From VXPQ01 sp965232485 (GTDB lineage: Bacteria > Bacteroidota > Rhodothermia > Rhodothermales > VXPQ01): 64,000 bases of DNA. Where the stretch lies: positions 1,674,001-1,738,000 of the forward strand of contig OZ246975.1 of assembly GCA_965232485.1 (NCBI GenBank), given 5' to 3'. The notes beneath the pieces were generated by a model that did not search any database, had not been told where the DNA came from, and saw only the letters and a list, made by a program, of their open reading frames with translations. This document shows, one piece after another, positions 8,818 through 18,282 of this stretch (position 1 is its first letter; each line of letters opens with the position of its first letter). Both the position numbers and the translations under genes were made by a program.

Positions 8818-10053
8818 ATGTCGGGGAAACACATTTTGGTCTTCAACCCGTATGCGGGAGGCCATCATGGGTCGTATGTACGCATGATCGTGGAGAACTG
8901 GATTCTGAAAAAGCGCCCCGGAACGCTAAGGCTGGCCCTCCATCCTGATTTTTCCCGGGTTTTTCCGAATATTGCTGACTATATTCATGCGCATCAGGGC
9001 CATGGCGTCTTGTTCTCGCCCTACCCCGAAACAGTCGATTTTGCAAATTCAGGCACGTATGGCTTTATACGGCGAGATATCATACAGGGAAAAATGGTTA
9101 AAAATCTATTGCAAGATTATAAACCGGATCACTGCCTCTTGATGTATTTTGATCATGTGCAGGCCTCTTTAGCAATAGGCCTTCGATTCAACTTTTCAGT
9201 CACGCTATCCGGTATTTATTTCAGACCATCTTTTCATTATACATCCCTTGGATCGCCTCCCTGTTCCGTAGCAGATCGGGTACGGCGGATACAAAAGCGA
9301 ATACTTTTGTCCGGCGCCTTGGCCAACCCGCATTTAACCTCTGTATTTTCTCTGGACCCCTATGCCGTTCCTTTTATTAATCGTTGGAGAAAGCAGAAGA
9401 AGGGGCTTGCCCTCCCGGACGGCGTCACCCCCTACCGATCATCGGTAGTAGATGATCATTTACGTCTTGAAATCCCACAAACGGACAACCGCCGTACCGC
9501 GTTGTTCTTCGGAGGATTAAACCACCGGAAAGGCCTCACACGCATTCTCGAATCGTTGCTCCTGCTCCCGGAAACGACGCAAAACCTGATGCGTCTTGTG
9601 CTTGCCGGCCCTGTAGAATCCCAGGAACGCAACGATATATATCAAAAGATCGACGACGTGCGAGCTGCGACGAATGTTGATATCCTCGTGGACGATCGCT
9701 ATGTTCCAAACGAAACTCTGCAATCTTATATTGACGACGCGGACTTTATTTTGGTTGTCTATCAGCAGCATATCGGTTCATCGGGCGTCCTCATACGGGC
9801 TGCTGAAGCAGGCATACCGGTACTGGGATCGAATTTTGGCTTGGTTGGAGCGCATATTACCCGTAACGCATTGGGATTAGCTGTTGACGCCACCTCAACC
9901 GAAGCAGTCTCTGAGGGTATAAGGCGGTTTGTCGAAAGCCCGGAGTCTCCGCCGTTCTTCAATCCGGAAACGGCGCGGCGGTTTGCGGAATCCAATTCCG
10001 CAAACGTCTTTGCAGATACAATCTTTGCTAATCTGGATAGATATCCAGCATAA
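8818..10053 (+). CDS. glycosyltransferase, GT-B fold (GT4-like)
   Basis: This is a probable cytoplasmic or peripheral membrane glycosyltransferase adding one sugar of the repeat unit. The C-terminal half shows the GT4 nucleotide-sugar domain: LFFGGLNHRKGLTRILESL (near residue 230) is the usual beta-strand plus phosphate-binding helix, and YQQHIGSSGVLIRAAEAGIP (near 320) is the donor-binding E-containing loop. The N-terminal half starts with HILVFNPYAGGHHGSY, an acceptor-domain strand-loop with a glycine-rich motif. Its 411 residues are normal for the family. The sugar and linkage cannot be read from sequence. It follows the flippase in the same direction and precedes a FkbM methyltransferase by 12 bases. 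Confidence 0.8.
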   Translation: MSGKHILVFNPYAGGHHGSYVRMIVENWILKKRPGTLRLALHPDFSRVFPNIADYIHAHQGHGVLFSPYPETVDFANSGTYGFIRRDIIQGKMVKNLLQDYKPDHCLLMYFDHVQASLAIGLRFNFSVTLSGIYFRPSFHYTSLGSPPCSVADRVRRIQKRILLSGALANPHLTSVFSLDPYAVPFINRWRKQKKGLALPDGVTPYRSSVVDDHLRLEIPQTDNRRTALFFGGLNHRKGLTRILESLLLLPETTQNLMRLVLAGPVESQERNDIYQKIDDVRAATNVDILVDDRYVPNETLQSYIDDADFILVVYQQHIGSSGVLIRAAEAGIPVLGSNFGLVGAHITRNALGLAVDATSTEAVSEGIRRFVESPESPPFFNPETARRFAESNSANVFADTIFANLDRYPA

Positions 10054-10065
10054 AATAATGAGAAC

Positions 10066-10794
10066 ATGCGTATAAAACATCGCATACAGGATATTTTCTG
10101 GAAGCTAGGCATCGACGTATCTCGCTCGCGCTCCCTCTACCATCCTCTTGGAAGAAAAAAATTCCTGCTGGAGAAGAATAATATCGACGTAGTCCTGGAC
10201 GTGGGAGCCAATGTCGGGCAAACCGGGCATGAACTACGAAAACATCTTGGATACAAAGGAAAAATAATATCTTTCGAACCTTTGCAGGAGGCCTATACGT
10301 TACTTCAGAAGAAAGCCAACGCCGACCCTCTATGGGAAGTCTTCAATTTTGCGCTAGGTGACAGTGAAGAAAAAAGACATATTCATATTTCGGAAAATTT
10401 GGTAAGTAGTTCTTTTCTGGATATGCTCCCTCTGCATGTCAAGGCAGCGCCTTCTTCAATCTATAAAGGCAAACAGAAAATATGCATTAAAACATTAGAT
10501 TCAATATTTTATCATATATTCCAGGAACAGAATAGGATTTTTATGAAAATAGATACACAGGGATTTGATAGTCGAGTTATTCAAGGAGCGACAAAATCGC
10601 TGCCTTGTATAGAACTTGTCCAGATAGAAATGTTTCTTACTCCATTGTACAAAGGCGAAATTATGATAGATGAAATGATTGGCCTCATGGAAGAAAATTA
10701 TTTTCGGATGATCGCCCTGGAACCTGGATTTATGGATCCTGTTTCAGGACATACATTGCAGGTGGATGGCATTTTTCAGCGGATTGGGGAATGA
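10066..10794 (+). CDS. FkbM family methyltransferase (first of three)
   Basis: FkbM-type enzymes are SAM-dependent O-methyltransferases, often acting on sugars of surface polysaccharides. The SAM-binding motif I is VVLDVGANVGQTG (residues 44-56) and the acidic post-I strand is IISFEPLQEAY. Near the middle IFMKIDTQGFDSRVIQGA is the FkbM signature, in which an aspartate-containing strand is followed by a G-x-D/E and an induced helix. The C-terminus (SGHTLQVDGIFQR) also fits. The 242 residues match the family. It is AT-rich like its neighbours and lies 12 bases after the glycosyltransferase, so it is almost certainly cotranscribed and modifies the same polymer. The exact acceptor is unknown. Confidence 0.85.
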   Translation: MRIKHRIQDIFWKLGIDVSRSRSLYHPLGRKKFLLEKNNIDVVLDVGANVGQTGHELRKHLGYKGKIISFEPLQEAYTLLQKKANADPLWEVFNFALGDSEEKRHIHISENLVSSSFLDMLPLHVKAAPSSIYKGKQKICIKTLDSIFYHIFQEQNRIFMKIDTQGFDSRVIQGATKSLPCIELVQIEMFLTPLYKGEIMIDEMIGLMEENYFRMIALEPGFMDPVSGHTLQVDGIFQRIGE

Positions 10795-10886
10795 AAGTAC
10801 AGCGAATGTAAACGGAACAAACGTGCTATGCAGTGTCTTAGACGCTACTGAGGCTTGTCAAGTCATCTCAAACCACAGTTTACCCA

Positions 10887-11621
10887 ATGATAGACCGTTG
10901 GAAGAAATTAATGGGATTGTGTAGGCATCCTGTCTTTATCTCGCCGCTGATACGTCATGGGATAGCTGCAGGCATAGAGCATTATTCTTTGGTGCAATAC
11001 CTTGCTCCGGGTACTTTGATAGATGCAGGTGCGAACAAAGGGCAATTTTCGCTGCTGGTACGTAAATTATTCCCGAAAACCCGGATCATCGCCTTCGAAC
11101 CGCTCCCGAAAGCAGCAGATCGCTACGAACGGCTTTTTCGCGATGACAAACACACGACATTACACCGTCTCGCACTGGATGTCAACTCCGGCGAGCGCAC
11201 CTTTTACGTGGCGGATCGTGGCGACTCCTCGTCCCTGTTTCGTCCGATCCGAGGATTGCGTGTGGCTTTCGGTAGTACACTATCTCACGAAATATCTGTT
11301 CAAACTGTTCGCCTGGACAAAATGATTGACCCAAAGGATTTATCCACCCCCGTATTGCTGAAAATAGACGTACAAGGCGCCGAACAACAGGTTATCCAAT
11401 CTGCAAGCCACCTGTTAGATTATATCGATCATATTTACGTAGAGATTTTATTTGCAGAACTGTACGATGGCCAATCCCGTGTCAATAATGTATTCCGCGA
11501 GTTAGACACAAAAGGCTATCGTATGCGTGGTGTATTCAATCAGGTGATCACGTCAGAATACAACGCCACATGCGCCGATGTACTCTTTACTCGTGATCGC
11601 ACAAAAAATATCCTGGAATAG
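10887..11621 (+). CDS. FkbM family methyltransferase (second of three)
   Basis: This is a second SAM-dependent FkbM-type methyltransferase of 244 residues. Motif I is TLIDAGANKGQFSLLV (near residue 43), the post-I strand is IIAFEPLPKA, and the core signature VLLKIDVQGAEQQVIQSA lies near residue 155. It is related to the preceding gene in fold but not a recent copy, since the motifs differ at many positions. The start is 92 bases after the previous stop, a wider gap than elsewhere in the operon. It ends only 11 bases from the end of a convergent glycosyltransferase gene, so the polysaccharide operon terminates here. Likely role: methylation of another position or sugar of the same glycan (inference). 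Confidence 0.85.
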   Translation: MIDRWKKLMGLCRHPVFISPLIRHGIAAGIEHYSLVQYLAPGTLIDAGANKGQFSLLVRKLFPKTRIIAFEPLPKAADRYERLFRDDKHTTLHRLALDVNSGERTFYVADRGDSSSLFRPIRGLRVAFGSTLSHEISVQTVRLDKMIDPKDLSTPVLLKIDVQGAEQQVIQSASHLLDYIDHIYVEILFAELYDGQSRVNNVFRELDTKGYRMRGVFNQVITSEYNATCADVLFTRDRTKNILE

Positions 11622-11632
11622 CGATATGTCTG

Positions 11633-12823
11633 TCATTTCCCCGTTCCAATTTTCTCGGCGTGGCGAACCGCGGCTTCAAGGCCATCCACCATCCTGTCGA
11701 GCGTCAGGTGCTCCTTCGCGTAGGCCAACGCGTTCGTCGAGTATCGATCCTGATCCGCCAGTACCTCTCGAACACTCGCCGCCAATGCTTCGGAAGTATT
11801 CCCCGAACACAGTACACCCGTTTTTCCGGAATGAACGTATTCTACCTCGGGACTATGAAACTTCACCCCCCCGGCGCTTTCAGGATGACGTAGCGAGACT
11901 ACTGGTACGCCAAAGGCAAACGCATGATTCACGGCCAAGCCAAGGTACCCCGGCATAAGCATCGCATCCGAAGCATACAACCAGGGAGCCGCTTCCTCGA
12001 GCAACAAGGAACCAAGAAACCGAACGCCTTGCAGCGAACGAGTCGATACCGCCTTCTCCATTGCTGCCCGCTCCGGTCCATCACCGATAATTAACAGGGT
12101 TCCAGGCGCATCTTTCGTAAAAATCTCCCAGGTTTCGAGAAGCATGTCCGTCCCCTTTCCCCGGATAAGCCGACCTATATAGACCAAAACAGGGCCGTCG
12201 GGGGAAATGGAAAGTCGCCGACGAACCCCCTGTTTCCCCTCTGCGGCCAGTGCTTCCCGTTGCGCAAACATGGGGCCCAGATCCATCGTGTTTCGAGCCA
12301 CAAAAATATTGCTCTCGGGGACAAAAGGGCGCAGCAAATTCGCACGGCCTTCCGTATAGCAAGCGCACCCCTCTACCTCTCTTGCCAGCGCCAAACGGTA
12401 CTTGTCCAAAACATGACGCCTCGGATTGAATACCCTGTAGTTCGACGAAAAATGCCCCCAGAGTACCCGCCCCGCTCCAAGCGACTTGGCGTAACGCAAT
12501 AAAAAAGGCAACGTAACGGAACGCGGACTCTCCTCTGCAAGAATCGCCGCCGGCGGACCATGACGGTCAAAAACGCGACGAAACGGCTGCGCGTGCATTT
12601 TTTCCCCGAAAAACCAGTGATTTCGAAGGAATACCTCCTTGTACGCGGGCTCACTTTTCCGGACCAGATTTCCCAGCGAAGAAGTTCCCGGAGGGGCGCC
12701 GGAACACACGACCAGCCGTCCGTTGAGACGTTCGTTCAACTTCTCCAGTACCGGAACACGGTACCAAAAAATTATCCGATAGAAAAAATATACCGGGCGA
12801 TCGCTGGAAGACATGGCGGCCAT
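11633..12823 (-). CDS. glycosyltransferase family 1/4 protein
   Basis: This is a GT-B glycosyltransferase of 396 residues on the opposite strand from the main operon. The donor-binding half carries VLVYIGRLIRGKGTDMLLET (near residue 215), IIGDGPERAAMEKAV and VRFLGSLLLEEAAPWLYASD. The donor loop GYLGLAVNHAFAFGVPVVS follows near 300, all in the standard GT4 order. The N-terminal acceptor domain begins after a short hydrophobic start (VYFFYRIIFWYRVPVLEKLNE), which could aid membrane attachment. It is convergent with the FkbM gene at 11621 and is followed upstream on the same strand by a third FkbM gene. These two form a separate small transcription unit that probably decorates the same or a related polymer. 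Substrate unknown. Confidence 0.83.
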   Translation of the reverse strand: MAAMSSSDRPVYFFYRIIFWYRVPVLEKLNERLNGRLVVCSGAPPGTSSLGNLVRKSEPAYKEVFLRNHWFFGEKMHAQPFRRVFDRHGPPAAILAEESPRSVTLPFLLRYAKSLGAGRVLWGHFSSNYRVFNPRRHVLDKYRLALAREVEGCACYTEGRANLLRPFVPESNIFVARNTMDLGPMFAQREALAAEGKQGVRRRLSISPDGPVLVYIGRLIRGKGTDMLLETWEIFTKDAPGTLLIIGDGPERAAMEKAVSTRSLQGVRFLGSLLLEEAAPWLYASDAMLMPGYLGLAVNHAFAFGVPVVSLRHPESAGGVKFHSPEVEYVHSGKTGVLCSGNTSEALAASVREVLADQDRYSTNALAYAKEHLTLDRMVDGLEAAVRHAEKIGTGK

Positions 12824-12934
12824 TAGAACGGCAAGTTAAATGGGATCAAGCAGGCTCGTAGTACGACCTCGGACGGCATTAGTTCAGATTGATCTTAATT
12901 TTTAAGGATGCACTTAAAATTCGTGTACATGGCT

Positions 12935-13765
12935 TCATGATTGGTGGCGCCAACATCTTGGCAGCACCAATGTGCGTTTGTTCGTATTATCCCTGTCCAG
13001 AGGATGAGGAAACATGTTCCGATACATGCCCTGCTCGAATCGATCATTTCGATAGAATGTAAACTCGGCCACTCGCGGAATCTCGAATTCGCTTCCCTTG
13101 ACGGAACCACAACAATTATTGGGATGAATATGCACCACGCTGTGAGCACATAGAAGCTTATCAAAAACATTGTACGCAAGCGTAAAAAATGTTCGATTGA
13201 ACAACGCTTGCAGGTTATGAAATTCGATAATGATGATTCTAAATTGCGACAATAGCTCTGGCGAAGCTCGCATCAGTGTTTCGTATTCCATACCCTCTAT
13301 ATCCATTTGCAGGATTAGATCGCCCTTGTACTCAGGTATCTTGCCCTGCTTCCATTCGTCGAGCGTCATAAAAATTTCGTTGGAAAATGCACCCACAAAT
13401 TTCTTCTCAAATTCAAAATTGGAGTGAGCCTGCGGCGCCACCGGCACCGAATAGTCCGCCAGATACACCTGCATGCCCTGATCGGCCAAATCTACTTCAA
13501 AGCGCGACTCCGTGGAAACGCCAGGCGAGAAGCCATATTCGATCCCGTCCAGATCATCAGGCAAAAGGTAGCCACCGTCGCCATCGGGACCTAACCGGAT
13601 CAGCGGCAAACCGGTTTCAAGAGGATGTAACCTGCGGATGAGCCTGTCCAGCGTGTCGGGCGACGTACGCCCACCCAACACACCCGCTGGCTTCTGCTGG
13701 GCGATATCCACGCCCAATGCACCAGATAACCGAACAATGCAGTCTTTAAGCGTTGCTATAATCAA
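12935..13765 (-). CDS. FkbM-like methyltransferase (third of three)
   Basis: The 276-residue product resembles the longer branch of FkbM-type methyltransferases. The core strand DLILQMDIEGMEYETLMRAS (near residue 150) is the family signature. In place of the usual GANxG it has EYGFSPGVSTESRFE (near residue 72), a variant seen in this branch in which the SAM-binding loop is less glycine-rich. RLGPDGDGGYLLPDDL upstream of it is another feature of the branch. The C-terminus includes HPNNCCGSVKGSEFEIPRVAEF, with a paired cysteine. It lies 111 bases upstream of the minus-strand glycosyltransferase and is probably transcribed with it. Function as a methyltransferase is inferred; this branch is poorly characterised. 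Confidence 0.72.
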   Translation of the reverse strand: MIIATLKDCIVRLSGALGVDIAQQKPAGVLGGRTSPDTLDRLIRRLHPLETGLPLIRLGPDGDGGYLLPDDLDGIEYGFSPGVSTESRFEVDLADQGMQVYLADYSVPVAPQAHSNFEFEKKFVGAFSNEIFMTLDEWKQGKIPEYKGDLILQMDIEGMEYETLMRASPELLSQFRIIIIEFHNLQALFNRTFFTLAYNVFDKLLCAHSVVHIHPNNCCGSVKGSEFEIPRVAEFTFYRNDRFEQGMYRNMFPHPLDRDNTNKRTLVLPRCWRHQS

Positions 13766-13927
13766 GGGTTCGTTTAGAAATAGTCCAGAGAATAAGAGGG
13801 TATGGTATTATGGATGCAATTTCTTATACGGATGGCAACATGTCAAGTTTCCTCTGTGCCAATAAAGAATGAGACACGTTCGTACATTAAATAGCGTAGC
13901 ATTTAGGGCGATGAGCATCGGCATTTT

Positions 13928-14155
13928 TTGTGCGGTTTCGTTTGCCCCAAATCATCACACCCTATCGGTCGTCATGGAATCGAACAATCTGTCATCCCAG
14001 ACGCTTCCGCAGGAGTCCAAGCCATCGCCGACGCCCTTGAAAAACTCTGCGATCCGAAGCGCTGGACCGAGATGTCCATCCAGGCGAGACAACGCTTTGA
14101 AAGCGCCTTCGCACCGGAGCGCATACGGGAAAAATGGCTGGAATTGGTGCGGTGA
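13928..14155 (+). pseudogene. glycosyltransferase C-terminal remnant
   Basis: About 60 codons at the end of this short open frame (AGVQAIADALEKLCDP, WTEMSIQARQRFESAF and REKWLELVR) look like the last helices of a GT4-type glycosyltransferase. In intact enzymes of that family the same region follows the donor loop. The rest of the gene is missing and the first 15 residues are unrelated. It is on the plus strand just beyond the minus-strand polysaccharide genes. It probably marks an old deletion or recombination boundary of the locus. Confidence 0.55.
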
Positions 14156-14167
14156 AAAATAACCCTA

Positions 14168-14472
14168 GAAAAAACGAATCCGTTTCCTGCATAAGACAAA
14201 TCATGTCTCGACGCGAATCCGGGGCGTGGTTCTTCGGACACGGTGTCCATCTCATACCACAAATGAAACCAGTTTACGGTAAGCCATTCTGCCAATCTGA
14301 CAAGAGGCGCCATAATATTTTCGACATACCTCTTCTTATACCGGTCGTACAAGTAGGTAGCCACATCATCTTCGTCCTCTCCGAATCGAATGGAAAGGCG
14401 CGCCATCGTATGCTCTGCCGCCTGATCCGGGTATGATCCAGCCTGTATCCAGTTGTATTCAAATAAAGCCAT
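14168..14472 (-). pseudogene. N-terminal remnant of an uncharacterised protein
   Basis: From an ATG at 14470-14472 the frame encodes a plausible protein start (MALFEYNWIQAGSYPDQ, then RLAEWLTVNWFHLWYEM). The tryptophan-rich W-x-x-x-N-W-x-x-L-x-x-E phrase resembles the N-terminal region of large uncharacterised proteins that I associate, from memory only, with ImmA/IrrE-type peptidases. After about 100 codons the homology-like character stops and the frame runs antisense through the glycosyltransferase remnant, so the gene was cut near 14165. No downstream domain remains. I treat it as a truncated gene; the family assignment is tentative. Confidence 0.4.
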
Positions 14473-14539
14473 TACTCCAGACCTGTAACGTGATCGTGCG
14501 GTTCCAGAGGGTATTACCATAGCGATCCCGAAAAAAACC

Positions 14540-14911
14540 CTAACCCGCCAGTGCGAGGAACATCGTAGCCCCCATGCCGATCAGCGCAAGCGCTACGGTA
14601 ACCCCTATGCCGATCATCCACCGCTGCATGCTCATGATCTTTTCTGTCATACGCGTCTCCATGGCCGCCATATCCGACCGGATACTGCCCATCTCTGAAT
14701 ACATCTCGACCCGAAGGTTGCCTATCTCCGACCGCAGGTCACTTATCTCCGACCGCATCTCTGATCGCAGGCTGCTTATCTCCGACCGCAGGTCGCTTAT
14801 CTCCGACCGCATCTCCGATCGAAGTTCGGCCACCTCCGCGCGCACGAAATCCTTCGTGGCGAGGTCCTCCCAGTTCAAGTGCTGGCGCTCCTGTATCATG
14901 ACGCGTTCCAT
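14540..14911 (-). CDS. coiled-coil protein with C-terminal membrane anchor
   Basis: The 123-residue product has three parts: a short polar head (IQERQHLNWEDLATKDFVRAE), a repetitive coiled coil built from RSEMRSEISDL and RSEISSL units (residues 30-75), and a single C-terminal membrane helix (WMIGIGVTVALALIGMGATMF) preceded by a basic/aromatic turn. This is the layout of DUF1640-like or other small tail-anchored coiled-coil proteins, which commonly oligomerise at the inner membrane. The repeats are tandem at DNA level too. Two starts are possible, the ATG at 14909-14911 or the one four codons later, and the sequence does not decide. No neighbour suggests a role. I do not recognise a defined function. 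Confidence 0.6.
   Translation of the reverse strand: MERVMIQERQHLNWEDLATKDFVRAEVAELRSEMRSEISDLRSEISSLRSEMRSEISDLRSEIGNLRVEMYSEMGSIRSDMAAMETRMTEKIMSMQRWMIGIGVTVALALIGMGATMFLALAG
14727..14834 (-). repeat. 54-bp tandem repeat inside coiled-coil gene
   Basis: Two nearly identical 54-bp units (about 14727-14780 and 14781-14834) encode an 18-residue period of the coiled coil. Shorter related pieces flank them. Such repeats can change copy number by slippage or recombination, which would lengthen or shorten the rod in steps of 18 residues without shifting the frame. Confidence 0.6.
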
Positions 14912-15211
14912 GATTTCTGCCCTCCTCGCTGCAACTTAATCCTCTGTCCCGGCTCCGAAAACCCGGCGAAGGCACAAATTCGGCAGGGCAGGTACGCTCA
15001 TCGCGACCCGACGGCGAAAAACATACGGGCAAACCCAGAGAAAGTTTAACCGCAATGCAAGATAACGCACAAAAACATTTCGTATTTCGCAACCCCGCCG
15101 CGCATGGGGATTTTCGGGAAACGCCGTCATAGCCTGCAAGTATTTCCGTTCCATGGGATCAACCGAACTGAGCGCGTCATGTCATGGTTTGTGCAAAGCC
15201 CTGCCCGAAGA
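14912..15211. other. intergenic stretch, no gene recognised
   Basis: This 300-bp stretch lies upstream of the coiled-coil gene and downstream of the secreted-protein gene, both on the minus strand. Short open frames here have no start context or recognisable content. I see no tRNA-like fold, strong terminator or repeat. It presumably carries the promoter of the coiled-coil gene. Confidence 0.4.
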
Positions 15212-15664
15212 TCACCGATAAGCCCGGTCCGTGTATTCGCTTACGGCGGCCCGGTCGATCAGGCGCCAGGAGGGCGTTCCCAGCGCCCCGCTTTTGTTGC
15301 GGCGGAATGTGGCGCGCAGGTAAATCTCCTTTTTTGCAGGGGCTGCTCCATCGAAACTGAACGATCCCCAGCGGAAAATCCAGAAGGTCGAATCCGGTCG
15401 GACGGGAAAACTTCGCGAAAGTATCTCGACAAGATGCGGAGCGTCGTCGAGCGTGGAGCGACCCCGGTTTTCGGCAAGTTCGTCGAGGACCACCGTCATG
15501 GGTCGCGCCGCCCTGGGCGCCGAACGATAGATCCGTACCCGACAGGTCGAAACCGCGCGGTACCCCTGCCAGCTGAATGTCGTGTCGGCCACCATTTGTC
15601 CGGCGGCAGGGGCTGCGACGGCAAGCGCACACAGGGTAGCGATGAGGCAAGCGAATTTTTTCAT
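15212..15664 (-). CDS. secreted protein of unknown function
   Basis: From the ATG at 15662-15664 the product begins with a clear Sec signal peptide (MKKFACLIATLCALAVAAPA, probable cleavage after AAG). About 128 mature residues follow, with alternating hydrophobic and charged residues suggesting a beta-rich domain (ADTTFSWQGYRAVSTCRVRIY, FWIFRWGSFSFDGAAPAKKE). Two cysteines are present, one in the signal peptide and one early in the mature part. The upstream open codons to 15793 have no signal-peptide character, so I reject the longer start. I do not recognise the family. It is divergent from katG across 373 bp, which contains a good katG promoter but no other gene. Confidence 0.65.
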   Translation of the reverse strand: MKKFACLIATLCALAVAAPAAGQMVADTTFSWQGYRAVSTCRVRIYRSAPRAARPMTVVLDELAENRGRSTLDDAPHLVEILSRSFPVRPDSTFWIFRWGSFSFDGAAPAKKEIYLRATFRRNKSGALGTPSWRLIDRAAVSEYTDRAYR

Positions 15665-15892
15665 GCCCCTATAGACACGCCCGGATAACCCGCATAACCT
15701 GTGCGAACAAAAAATTCGGGATTTGCGGCGGAATCCGGCGGAAATCCGCGCAATGACGCCCGGAATCGCACGCAATGCAATGATTTGGCGCAATTACGCG
15801 GGGAACTGCGCGTGGCGCGTCGATCTTTTCGCGCCGATTTGCTGTCGTTTCGCCGCCGGACGCCATGTATGCGAAACGCCTCCGCCAATGTC

Positions 15893-15921
15893 TTGACAAC
15901 CAAATATCCGCAACGTATTCT
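15893..15921 (+). promoter_or_regulatory. putative katG promoter
   Basis: A perfect -35 box TTGACA (15893-15898) is followed after exactly 17 bases by TATTCT (15916-15921), four of six matches to the -10 consensus. The katG ATG lies about 115 bases downstream, preceded by AGAAAGGG as a Shine-Dalgarno sequence. I see no clear Fur, PerR or OxyR operator by eye in the surrounding bases. The rest of the 15665-16037 interval appears non-coding. Confidence 0.5.
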
Positions 15922-16037
15922 TCGTACGAAAATCGCTCGCCAAAGAGGCCCGGCACAGGGACGCCGCCCCGGACGCCGCTATGGATTCGCGAGCGAAAAC
16001 AAAATCTCCATGACAAGAACAGAAAGGGTTGCAGAAC

Positions 16038-18254
<2,217 letters not shown>

Positions 18255-18282
18255 CCCGGCGGCGCGCCCGGGAAGCTTTCCC

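Noticed and set aside
18255..18282. Bidirectional intrinsic terminator between katG and the TonB receptor gene
   Set aside because: A CCCGG/CCGGG dyad exists but the stem is five pairs and no U-tract follows on either strand.
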